A stretch of DNA of 64,000 bases from Cryptomeria japonica (lineage: Eukaryota > Streptophyta > Pinopsida > Cupressales > Cupressaceae): contig NC_081412.1 of the NCBI RefSeq assembly GCF_030272615.1, positions 140,658,747 through 140,722,746 on the forward strand. The letters run 5' to 3'. The notes beneath the pieces were generated by a model. It had not been told where the DNA came from. It ran no database searches and was given only the letters and a program-made list of their open reading frames with translations. This document shows positions 33,036-43,157 of this stretch, piece after piece; positions within the stretch are counted from its first letter, which is position 1, and every line of letters begins with the position of its first letter. A program made the position numbers and the translations under genes.

Positions 33036-34816
33036 AGAAGAAAAAAGGAAGGAACACAAGAGCACAAAAGCACAAGAGACACCCCCCCAAATTCACTCAA
33101 TCAAAGTACCACCCCCAAAGTGATGATTTTGGCACTTTATACTTAGTGCGATTACAATGAGCCACTTGCAAAACAAGGCAAAGTGGACTTATGATGCAAA
33201 TTTTACAACTTCTCAAATGAGTTACAAGAGACTTCAATCAATAGTGCAATGAATCTAACTGAGATTCAAGCAAATATACAAGTACCAAGAGAGCCAAGAA
33301 TGGCCAAAATATGAAAGTACAATTTCTACTTACAATGGAATCAATTTGATAGCATCATGTGAAAGTAGACGAAAAAATACAAACTTTAAAAAAAAACGAC
33401 ACCTGAAAAGGAGGTCGTATGACCCCAAACGAAGCCTCTGAAGTTGCAAAAACTAGGATTACTCAGGTACAGTCACCAAAAACTGCATTTTCTGAAAAAT
33501 AAGTGCATCAAAATCAAAAAATTTCTTCACCACTGTGGAGAGCACAAAATTTTAGCCCATTTCAAAAAAAATTGCACCCAAAAAGGAGCAAAAATGAGCA
33601 AGTTATGGCCATTTGAAGTTGAACTGCAAAATCAAAAATGCAAATGAGAGGGGCCTGGAAATTTTTTGAAAAATGCTAACGTGGTGCTGATGTCAGCAAG
33701 TCACTATGTTAAATTTGACGGCCGTATGACCGTCGCAAAAATTCACCCTTACTGATTGGGCGTCCGTACTGTACGGACAAATGACATGGCAGATGGCTGT
33801 GCAAGTGACTGTGTAGTCAGTGCCATACAGATTTGCTGACTGGAAGAGCTACGTGGCGGCCATACGGATGATGTGTCACAGTGTACGAATTGTACGGAAA
33901 CCTGACATGGACGGTTTGTACTCGCGGGCCAGTAGCCGCCTGCCACGTGGCGAGCGCGGGTCCTCTGGTCTGGTGGTCGCCGGCGATGTGGTAGTTTGAT
34001 TGTGCAGCCAACTGGATGCTCAGGCAGGTCCTAGTGTCCATGTTGCAGTCTCCGAAAGCCTGCTGGCGGTTGTCGGAAGGCAAAAAAAACCCGGCGGGAG
34101 GTGCCGCTGGGAGGCTGGCAGCGGGACGGTGCGCCGACGATAGAGGACGACGCGGAGGGCGGCACGAGGAGGCGAGCATTGCGGCGGCTGTAGTGGAGGG
34201 AGCTGCACGAGGAAGTAGAGCAGCTCGGGGGTGGCGCGGTGTGACTGAGGCACGACGGCTGTAGGCGGGGTGGAAGGATGTCGCGTGGTGGCAGAGGGCC
34301 TGCTGGAGCCGTGCTGGAGTAGCGGTGGTCGGCTGGGAGGCCGTCGGAGGAGACCGCCAGGAGAAGGACGACCGAAGGGTACACGGCGCGGCAGCGGCGA
34401 CAGAGACCTGCAGAAAGGGTATGACCCTGCACGCACGTACAACCGAGTATGGGTTCACGGGATGGGGGTCTGCGGACCCCCCAAAAATAAGTTTTTTGAT
34501 TTTTTTTTTATTTTTCTTTTTTTTTCGACTTTTCAATTTTTTTTTAATTTTTTTTTTACTTTTAGATTTTTTCGAAAAATATTTTCAGAAAAAGAATTTT
34601 TATTTTTTTTCGAAAAAATAATAATTTTTTTTCGAAATCCATACAATTATAACCAAAATAGGCCGATTTTATAACCAAAATTCATGGAAACGGCCTTCTG
34701 GATGCAATGGCGGGGTCGGATCTAGTCTAGGACGCCTCCAAAAGATGCTGCTCCATAGATCTGCCTCTTGACGTTGCAATAATGCCTCTTCAAGATGAAT
34801 CAATGAAGCCCCAATA
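33036..34816 (-). other. Leader of the pol-less element, with GC-rich block
   Basis: About 1.8 kb between primer site and gag. The part at about 33690-34480 is strikingly GC-rich against AT-rich surroundings. It is followed at 34490-34630 by near-homopolymer T runs. Overlapping long frames in the GC-rich block on both strands have low-complexity Ala/Pro/Arg/Ser composition, and I do not regard them as genes. Confidence 0.6.
33762..33778. other. Perfect 7-bp inverted repeat GTCCGTA...TACGGAC
   Basis: Arms at 33762-33768 and 33772-33778 with a three-base loop. Further TACGGA words follow near 33825, 33865 and 33892. It lies in the leader of the pol-less element. Confidence 0.7.
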
Positions 34817-34828
34817 GCTCTGATACCA
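34817..34828 (-). other. Primer-binding site of the pol-less gag-protease element
   Basis: Minus-strand TGGTATCAGAGC directly abuts the LTR: a perfect initiator-Met tRNA site. Confidence 0.9.
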
Positions 34829-35305
34829 TGTGAGATTTTGCCAAGATCAAGAGCTCAATGAAATGTACAAAATAGAGACATAATATGGGACAAGAATAAA
34901 CTGTATTCTCATCAATAGAAAATGATCAATAATCAAATTCAATAGTTACATACAATGTAGATGAGCTTGCTTATATAGGCAAGGCTAGGGATATGTGAGC
35001 ACACAAACATGACATGTGGCTCAATAAGAAACAAAGGTAGGTAGGAAATAGGTGTGGGTAAGTAGGAGAAATAATATAATAGTCCACATGAGGTGGATCA
35101 CCCACTGAATGTGGAGTGTAACAACAAGAGTGGAGTGTAACAACAAAATCAACACCATAAAAGATGGAATTTCTCCTACACACACTATCCCAATGTGACA
35201 CAAACACCCAAGTGTCTCATACCCAAACTACTATGAAATGCATTATCCTAAGTAAACTTAAGTAAGTGTAATAATATCCATGATGAATAATTATTTACAC
35301 CAACA
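34829..35305 (-). repeat. 5' LTR of the pol-less gag-protease element
   Basis: 477 bp, almost identical to 30080-30537. The extra length is a 19-bp tandem duplication of GTGGAGTGTAACAACAAGA-like sequence near 35112-35140. Confidence 0.9.
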
Positions 35306-35310
35306 GTAGG

Positions 35311-35603
35311 AAACCTGTTAATCAGGTAGCACGTAGTGGCAACAACTTCAACCCAAAACTTTTTTTCTAGATTAGCATCACTCAGCATACTCCTAGCCTT
35401 CTCCATCAGTGTCTTGTTCATCCTTTATGTAAATCCATTATGTTGTGGAGAATACGGAGTTGTCTTTTGTCTGTTAAAGCCACAATCTTTACACAATCTA
35501 TCAAAATTATTAGATCAAAATTTACCATCATTATTAGTCCTCAAACATTTAATTCTTTCTAGTGTGAAACTCAACCATTGCTTTAACTTATTTAAAATGA
35601 GTG
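35311..35603 (-). pseudogene. Copia B integrase fragment between the two nested elements
   Basis: The minus strand carries YSPQHNGFT followed by a stop and RMNKTLMEKARSML, then FWVEVVATTCYLINR. This is the end of the integrase catalytic core and start of the C-terminal region. The normal glutamate position is in the damaged segment. The piece is continuous with 30074 on one side and about 42262 on the other once the insertions are removed. Confidence 0.85.
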
Positions 35604-35608
35604 AAAAA

Positions 35609-36415
35609 TGTTGGCATTCTACACTCTAGTGAGAAATGATGGTGTTGTCATTGATGGCAACCTTGCAACCTACCAGCAACCTTTAGGCAACCACCCGATA
35701 TTCATTTGGTAAAACCACCGGCAGGCATCGACACTGGCAGACACTTCACTGACAGCAACAACAATGTATACCGGCACCCTAGCTGACAGGAACAAACTTT
35801 TGTTTATTGTATTTAATTGTAAATGCCTTTTGTAAAGCTGACATGGTATATTGTAATAGACTCATATATGTATGAGATCTTGTAAATCATTTAGATGATA
35901 GATATATGTAAGAGATGGATATGGTAGAAGTGATGAGCGAATATTAAGGCAGATTTTGTATAATGTTATGGTTATAGTATGAGCTTAAACTAGTACCGAA
36001 CCTGGCATAGCAGATGCTGAATTGTAGCAGTACATTATATTGGATTTTCATAATCCATTTTGTAAGTCAGTGAGACTTCCATTTTGTAGATTGAGCAGTG
36101 AGCTCTAGGCAGTTGGCCTTCTTGCATGTGTAGGCCCCTCTTGTTAGTAATATCCATTCATTGGCCAGTGAGTGAATATTGTGGGTCACAAATCCCATCG
36201 AGGTTTTTTCCACATCGGGTTTCCTCGTTAAACATCTTGTGTTATGGTGTGTTTTCTATGTTGTCTTTACTAGTTCTTGTTTACTGCATTAATTCTTGTT
36301 TACCGGTATTGTTTTTGAATGCAAAATATTTAATAAGGTCAAATATTCTCCTAACCAGTTAGATACTGCTTCACCCCTCCTCTTAGTATCTTTGGGACTA
36401 TCATTAATCCTAACA
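35609..36415 (+). repeat. 5' LTR of the pol-less coiled-coil element
   Basis: 807 bp. The 3' part holds TTCACCCCTCCTCTTAGTAT, then CCTAACA. It is longer than the 3' LTR, mainly because that copy lost about 25 bp between two CATTTTGTA words (near 36055-36085). Confidence 0.9.
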
Positions 36416-36417
36416 AT

Positions 36418-36429
36418 TGGTATCAGAGC
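36418..36429 (+). other. Primer-binding site of the pol-less coiled-coil element
   Basis: TGGTATCAGAGC two bases after the LTR end, initiator-Met type. Confidence 0.9.
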
Positions 36430-36486
36430 CTGGTGCTCTATTTTCAAAAGCCTAACAACTTGAGGAAGATTCTAACAACGTTATAG

Positions 36487-37489
36487 ATGGAGAACTTAAG
36501 AAAGCAATTAGAAAGAGCTCTTGTGGACTATGATTCAAAGAAGTTGAAGAATATCAAAATTGAAGATGATCTGAGAACTGCATAGGAATTCATTCAAGGA
36601 CTTTAGGAGAATCTTACTATTACAAAAAATAAAAGAAAAGAACTTCATGAAAAGATGCAAAGTGATGATGATTAAAAGGAAACTCTTAATGATCTTGTGA
36701 ACAAATTGAGGCAAGAAAACATGATTATGAGGAATGAAATGCAAGATATGACTATGAGATTTTGTAAAGACATTCAAGGCAGAAAGAAGAATGAAGATGA
36801 CTTGACTAGGAGACTCAATGATGCTGGAAATGAAAATCTAAGACTCAGTCATGAAAATGATATGTTGAAGACAGATCTGATTCACATGGAACATAATAAA
36901 ACTAAACTTATGAGACAAAAGGGAATTCTGGAAAATGAGTTGGCTACTGCAAATCAACATAAAGAGAAATTCAAGAAAAGTTCAGAAGAACTTGATAATA
37001 TGCTGAAAAGTCAGAAACCTAATGCAGATACTAATGGACTTGGATTTGAAGTTGGAGAAAGTTCTAGTATTGCAAACAATCATGATCACAATAAACCGGT
37101 AAGACAACCTAATGCTTACAAATTTAATGAGAAATGCTTTAACTATAACAAGTATGGTCATAGAGCAAATCAGTGTAGATCTAGAAACAATCAGAACATT
37201 AATGCACCCACCGGTCAATGTTCCAAATGAAACAAAGTTGGTCACAATTCAGAAAATTGCAGAATGGATGTAAGAAGTTATGTTTGTGGAAGATTTGGAC
37301 ACTTATCTAATGAATGTAGAACACAAACTGACATAGGATATGAAAAGGCTATTCAAAAAAATAATGTGACTTGTTATGCTTGTAACAAGATTGGACATAT
37401 TGCAAAATTTTGTAGAAGCAAGAATTCACTGGCAAACAATAAAGGACCTAGTTTGAAAGGAAAAGAAAAGTTTGATGAGGTAAAGCAAT
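36487..37489 (+). pseudogene. Coiled-coil protein with four zinc knuckles (gag-like)
   Basis: From ATG 36487 one frame runs about 334 codons with stops near 36577, 36604, 36673 and at 37228-37230. Residues ~1-190 are a heptad-rich coiled coil (Leu/Ile/Met with Glu/Lys/Asn). The C-terminal third has four knuckle-like units: CFNYNKYGHRANQC, CSK(stop)NKVGHNSENC, YVCGRFGHLSNEC and CYACNKIGHIAKFC. Only the last keeps all CCHC ligands. RNA binding by the knuckles is a family expectation. The coil replaces the UBN2-type gag core seen in the other copia elements here. A relative is at 5055-5497. It should form the particle of this element, but that is inferred. Confidence 0.75.
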
Positions 37490-37901
37490 AATTTTCAAAA
37501 AAGTGGATTGGAAAGAGAGATCAGAATGTTGATGAGACTATTCCTTCACCAGTAAAACAAAGTATTACTCCACCGGCAGGAGATTCTTCATCCAACTTAG
37601 AAGTAACCCTTTGAGGGTATTGCAACAAGTTGAATATCATGCAGTTTACCCTCAGTAGATGGTGTGAAGATGCATTTCTTCTCTATTGGCAGATGTGTTA
37701 AGTTTCACTTAATCGACAAGCATTTAATGCGGTTGTTGGAAGAAAATACATTATAAATCATTGTTTTTTCCTCTTTTTCAATTCACCGAGCATTCAAACT
37801 TTCAGAGAGCGTGAAATCAAAGTGAAGGCATCCAAGGCAAAGAAGCGAAGCAATTTATCTCAAGCACTCAACCATTGTTAGGTAGCTTAAGGTATTTTTC
37901 A
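37490..37901 (+). other. Inter-ORF region
   Basis: The gag frame may continue a little past its TAA (Ser/Pro-rich, to about 37610). After that there is no sustained frame before the second ORF's ATG at 37902. Confidence 0.5.
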
Positions 37902-40900
37902 ATGGCTTCCTCCTCTGCTTTGAAATTTATTGCAAACCCTACTGTTGCGGAAGTTGTGAAACACCCTAGGCCCGTTTTTAAGATCATTCCTGAGATAGCG
38001 AAACAAGATGATTTCATAGGTGTTTTTTCTAAAATTCCAAAAGGTGTTGCTTATGCTAAAGACCCTAGAATCTATATCCATTGCAATATTGAGGAATTAG
38101 GTTCTGAGGAAATATTGAAAATGTTTAAAATTGTTATTTGTGATGAAAATGGAAATATCAAACCCAAACACAAGGTAATTGAAACTTTAGGTTTTGTGGA
38201 AATCTTGGACATCCCTGAATTTCCTAAGGAGGTAGTAAGAATTGTCCTTAGTAGAGTTCATGGAGAATTTCTTTGGTTAGATTCAGTTTGTAAAATCACT
38301 AAAGAAGCAATTAGGGTAGTGACAGGTTTACCCTCCACCGGTAGTAGGCCAGATAAGACTAAGAAGGTTATTAATAACACTGTCATGACATTAACAAGAG
38401 AAAAATATGATAGTAGATCTCTGAGAGTAAATGATGTCAAAGATGAAAATGTCAGATTCATAAGCATGATCCTAGGTTATAAGACCAAACATGCAAACCG
38501 ACTTAATTCAGTTTCCAGTCTTTGCATTAAAGTGCATATGATATGATGAATAATGATGCAAAAATAGATTTATGTGAGTGGCTAAAAGATGAACTGATAG
38601 ATAATCTGAAAAAGATAAAAGGTGATAAGAAAGGAACATTTCGTTTTGGCAATGTTTTGGTATGTCTTATGTTATATTTCGCAAAAGAAGTTCCCGGTAT
38701 TGGAAAGAAAGATTTTGGATATGATATACCGGTAGGCAAAAAGTTGCTAGAAATCTGCATGGGTATGGGCACTGACAAGGAAAAAAATATAATAGAATAC
38801 TTCAAAACCTTCAAAGCAAAAATGAAAACAAGAGTGAGACTACCACATATTATAGTAGACAAGTACAACAAAGAAATATGTTTTGTGATTAAAAAGGATG
38901 AAATATGGATGGAGACAGTTCTTCCTAGAACTGTATGGGTAATTGAAATGGGGTATGAGGCAAATGTAAACATTATTGAAACTTATGCTAAAGCCTTATT
39001 AGAGGCACCTAGAGAACTAGAAGAAAAGGTTTTTGTAGTGCAGAATCAATTGAGAGTGATGTACAAATGTTGAAACAAAGGAAGAAAAGAGAAAAGTACA
39101 TTAGGAGTGCATCTAAACAAGCAAAGGAAATAAAAGAAAATGTCATGAACATAATCGAAATAAAGGAAAGTGACCTAGAAGGATTACAACAGGAGGTACA
39201 TATCTCAATGGTTGGTACATCATCTGACAGTGAGATACCTGCTGAGTTTAAGAGAGTTGATAGGAAGAGAAAACCTTCACCGGTACCCTCTCCTCCACCC
39301 AAGAAAACAAGAACACCAAGGGAGAAGTAATAGGTAGTAAGACCACCGACAAAGAAGTTGACACCAAAGAAGAAACAAAATCAGGTTATACCACCTCTGG
39401 ATAACTTATTGAGTGAAATCATTGATGAAGGCAACTTGGCAAATGTTAGCAAACTGTATAATACTTTCACTAATGCAGAAAAGGAAAGTATTGAGAACAA
39501 CATTATTCTACATCTTGACATTTACAAGAAAGTGTTAATAGAAGTTGTAGATGATTTTCCTAATGAATTGTACAGAAGGTTAGATGCTAAGAGGATTGTA
39601 GTTATGGAGTTAGATAAGAAACTTAAGGTTGAAAAACTTCTAGCTATTCATACAGTTAACTCTGTAGAGGAAATTGATGAACTTATTAGTGAAGCTAATA
39701 GATCATTTTTTTCAAGTGGACACTGGCATGCAAGCCTAATGGTTGGTAGAGTCAATGAAATTGCAGAGGAAACAACAGACAAGTGGGATATCTTCTTTGT
39801 AGAGAAGGAAAAAAAGGAAGAGTTGAACAGACTTAAGAAAACTTTCAAGGTTTATCAAAAGGACAGAGACAAAGGAAAAGGTAAAGTTGGTGGATTACCA
39901 AACATAAAAGTAACTGACAACCTACCACCACCTTTGGTTACTCCACTGGTACATATTGAGGACATATCGGCTACTGAAAATGTTGACACACCACATGGGA
40001 TACTAACCCCAAGTCATAAATTTTATACACAATGAACATTGATACTCAAGAAATGAACATAGTAGTGGACAAGGATAACACTGAGGTGAAAAATAATGTT
40101 GCTAGCACTGAAAACATCGAGCAACCGACAGAAAATATTGAGGTTGGAATACAAACAAAGCAAATAGAGAAAACAATACATACAAAGAAACCTTTGGACA
40201 GTGAAATAAATACTGGTAATGTAGATGTTGGCACAGTAAAACCGATAGAGATAGAGATACAAGTAGTGGATAACACAGAGATACCGGCAGTAGATAATAT
40301 AGAGAAACCAACAGAGAAATCGGTAGATACACAAGTACATGTTGAGACAACACAAACGGTAATCACTAAGAAGCCGAAACCATTACTAGTTGAAATGCAA
40401 ACTCAGACTGATCTACCTGAGGTTGAGACAAGCAAATTGGCTGCTAGTACTACAAGCACTGAGATAGTAAAGGCAGTTGGTCAGACATCTGGTACTTCAC
40501 TAAGCGAATTTAGACCTACAAAATGTGATTGAAGTACTTCTGGACTCAATAAAGAAAATAATTGACTGTAATACATTGGCCTATAAGGCAATTGATGACA
40601 CTATTCCTATTCTTAAGATGATTGCACCAAAATGCAATTTAGATCAAGTAAAGGATTCTTTAGGATGTTAATCACATTGTCTAAATTCATTTCTGGAAAT
40701 ATACTGACAGTTGATCAAATAAATGAGGAAACATTCAAAGAGAAAATGGAAAAGGAAAAGAAAAATTCTTTGAGGAATCAATAAAGAAGTGCACGAAACA
40801 CATTAACACACTTTTACTAGCACTGAATACAACAATTTTGGAGTATAAGGAACTGTACAGAGATACATGCAAGATAAATATGTTAATAGTGAACATTGAT

Positions 40901-41296
40901 AAGGAAATAAGCAAAGTTCAAAAGGAGATAGATGATATAGCTGATAATATCATTGGTTCACCTGAACCTATATCAGTTATTGAACAAGAGATAGCAGGAT
41001 TTGAGGAAAATTTTGAAAAATTAGAGAAAGAGAAAGAAAGGATCAAGGCAAAAGCCAGAGAGCTTAAGCATAAACTTAGTCCTAAATTAGACAACCTTAT
41101 CTCTCTAAGGAAAGAGATCTCTGAGGCATTAATTCAAGGTCAAAAGTCATTGGAGGAGCATATGCATAATCTCACTGGTACAATCCAGAGAACTGAGGCA
41201 ACCATGAAGGACAGCAATAGATTCATACAGAGTATAAACTTGGTTTTAGCTAACATATTCCAGATTGTAACCAACTGGTTAAAAAGTTCAAGGTGA
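37902..41296 (+). pseudogene. Unidentified large ORF of the pol-less element (~1,100 codons, frameshifted)
   Basis: The start ATG 37902 opens a frame of 215 codons (to 38546). It continues through frameshifts near 38540, 39070, 40030 and 40540-40840, plus in-frame stops at 39328-39333. The N-terminal ~380 codons look globular (motifs ITKEAIRVVTGLP, RVHGEFLWLD, KRMYFAKEVPG-like region near 38660-38700). A basic Ser/Pro segment (KRKPSPVPSPPPKKTR) follows, then a helical region, a Thr/Ile/Glu/Gln-rich low-complexity stretch (about 40040-40500), and a C-terminal coiled coil (40838-41296). There are no retroviral enzyme motifs. The VTGLP word faintly recalls plant mobile-domain proteins, but that is too weak for a call. 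Function unknown. Confidence 0.6.
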
Positions 41297-41344
41297 AATT
41301 CTTCACTCATTTGACAATTTTTGACAACCTTTGTCATTGATGTC

Positions 41345-41500
41345 AAAGGGGGAGTAGTGGCTGACAGAGAAAAATGGCTAATAAGAGGAGATCATCTACT
41401 CAGGGGGAGCACACATTTTTGGTAAATTTTTGGACTTCATTTTTGGAACAAATTTTTTATTTTTCTCATGAGTGTTGCCATCAATGCCAAAGGGGGAGAT
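41345..41500 (+). promoter_or_regulatory. Triple GGGGGAG tract and polypurine tract of the pol-less element
   Basis: AAAGGGGGAG at 41345-41354 (after GATGTC), CAGGGGGAG at 41401-41409, and AAAGGGGGAG at 41489-41498. The last, within CAATGCCAAAGGGGGAGAT, abuts the 3' LTR. Arrangement and words match copia A and copia C. Confidence 0.8.
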
Positions 41501-42256
41501 TGTTGGCATTCTACACTATAGTGAGAAATGATGGTGTTGTCATTGATGGCAACCTTGAAACCTACTGGCAATTTTCTGGCAACCACCGGCACCAATAGAC
41601 ACTTCACCGACAGCGACAACAATGTATATTGACACCCCAGCCGACAAGAATAAACTTTTGTTTATTGTATTTAATTGTAAATATATTTTGTAAAGCCGAC
41701 ATGGTATATTATAATAGACTCATATATGTATGAGATCTTGTAAATCATTTAGATGATAGATAGATGTAAGAGATGGATATGGTAGAAGTGATGAGCGAAT
41801 ATTAAGGTAGATTTTGTATAAGGTTATGGTTATAGTATGAGCTTAAACCAGTATTGAACCTGGCATAACAAATGTTGAATTGTAGAAGTACATTATATTG
41901 GATTTTCATAATCCATTTTGTAGATTGAGCAGTGAGCTCTAGGCAGTTGGCCTTCCTACATGTGCAGGCCCCTCTTGTAAGTAATATCCATTCATTGCCC
42001 ATTGAGTGAATATTGTGGGTCACAAATCCCACTGAGGTTTTTCCCACGTCGGGTTTCCTCGTTAAACATCTTGTGTTATGGTGTGTTTTCTATGTTGTCT
42101 TTATTGTTCTTATTTACTGCATTAATTCTTGTTTACCGGTACACTGTTTTGGAATGCAAAATATTTAATAAGGTCAAATATTCTCCTAACTGGTTAGATA
42201 CTGATTCACCCCCCCCCCCCCTCTCAGTATCTTTGGGACTATCATTAATCCTAACA
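41501..42256 (+). repeat. 3' LTR of the pol-less coiled-coil element
   Basis: 756 bp. Near its end a run of 14 C precedes TCTCAGTATC, longer than the C run in the 5' LTR. The target duplication AAAAA follows. Confidence 0.9.
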
Positions 42257-42261
42257 AAAAA

Positions 42262-43110
42262 TTCATATTTACTCTTTAGAAAGTATACCCATGTCCTTAT
42301 ACTAAAGTCATCAATAAATGAAACATAATATGTAGATTTTCCAATGGAAGGAACATGTATGGGACCAAACACATTAGAATAAATAAGATCTCAAATACCA
42401 CAAAGTTTATGAGAAATCGAGTAAAACTAAATGCAGTTTTGTTTTCCATAAATTATGCAATGCTCACATAAATCAAAGTCAAGATTACAGTCATTCAAAC
42501 CTTCAACAAGGTTTTTATTTTTCAAGGTCCAAGTAGACCCTTTTCTCCAATGTGGCCAAGTCTTTGGTGCCATAACATAGTCTTCTCTGTAGGTAACTTT
42601 GCTTCAAAATAAAGAATACCCTTACGTACCCAAAAGCCATGTCCATCCACTGAAGGTGAAGCCCACATATCTTTCAATCAAGTATTCATATCTTTACTTT
42701 TTACAAACATTATATTACACTCAATAGTGTATGCCTCTACCTTACACAAAGTGCCAAACCTGACACCTCTAGCAATCACCATAGAACCCTTAATCATATT
42801 ACATCTTGCATCAGGAAAGACTACCTACACACCTACATCTATTAGTTTGTTCACAGATGATAAATTTCATTATAATCTAGGGATATGCAACACAACACTA
42901 ATCCTTTTTATTCTACCATCAAAAAACCTGATCCTAACTTTACCACAACCAACAATATCTAAATGTGAATCATCACCCAAGTACACCTCCATTAAATTAT
43001 TCATATTCAAAAAACCAATCTCTATTGGAAGTCATATGAAAAGATGCACCTGAGTCAATTAACCATGCATCATTACCTGCATGAGTAGCCAAAGCTACAA
43101 TGAATGCATC
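42262..43110 (-). pseudogene. Copia B protease and integrase N-terminal part
   Basis: Minus strand: WLIDSGASFHMTSNRDWF (about 43015-43070), an intact-looking protease active site; pre-integrase region; then integrase core entry with FGPIHVPSIGKSTYYVSFID and DDFSIRTWVYFLKSK (42290-42372). The frame is broken several times between. It ends at the AAAAA target site of the 35609-42256 element. Confidence 0.8.
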
Positions 43111-43157
43111 ACCATTTTCCTTCTCGGACTCATAATCAAAATCAAAAATTTATTTTT

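Larger units (their letters stand above)
30080..35305 (-). mobile_element. Pol-less gag-protease LTR element (nested), TSD GTAGG
   Basis: LTRs 30080-30537 and 34829-35305 differ by only a handful of bases plus one 19-bp duplication, so it is the youngest insertion in the window. GTAGG at 30075-30079 and 35306-35310 is the target duplication. The minus-strand internal region holds a primer site (34817-34828), a 1.8-kb leader, and a gag/zinc-knuckle/protease/unknown-domain reading frame (33035 to 30760). A C-tract (polypurine on the minus strand) sits at 30538-30544. Integrase, reverse transcriptase and RNase H are absent. It must depend on another copia element to move. Confidence 0.92.
35609..42256 (+). 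mobile_element. Pol-less LTR element with coiled-coil/zinc-knuckle gag and unidentified ORF
   Basis: LTRs 35609-36415 and 41501-42256 (TGTTGGCATTC...CCTAACA), primer site 36418-36429, polypurine tract ending at 41500, target duplication AAAAA (35604-35608 and 42257-42261). Between them are a gag-like frame (36487-37489) and a second, longer one (37902-41296). I find no protease, integrase, reverse transcriptase or RNase H motif in the 5.1-kb interior. LTRs differ by scattered substitutions and short indels, so it is older than the 30080-35305 element. The 3' purine tracts match those of the copia elements here. Confidence 0.9.

Noticed and set aside
33817-34536. 239-codon Ala/Pro/Arg-rich frame, and several overlapping frames on both strands, as genes
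   Set aside because: High GC lowers stop-codon frequency in all frames. The proteins are low-complexity without motifs, and they lie in an element leader.
40023-40366. Cys/Tyr/Leu-rich minus-strand frames
   Set aside because: They are antisense to the Thr/Ile/Glu-rich part of the pol-less element's ORF and arise from its codon bias.
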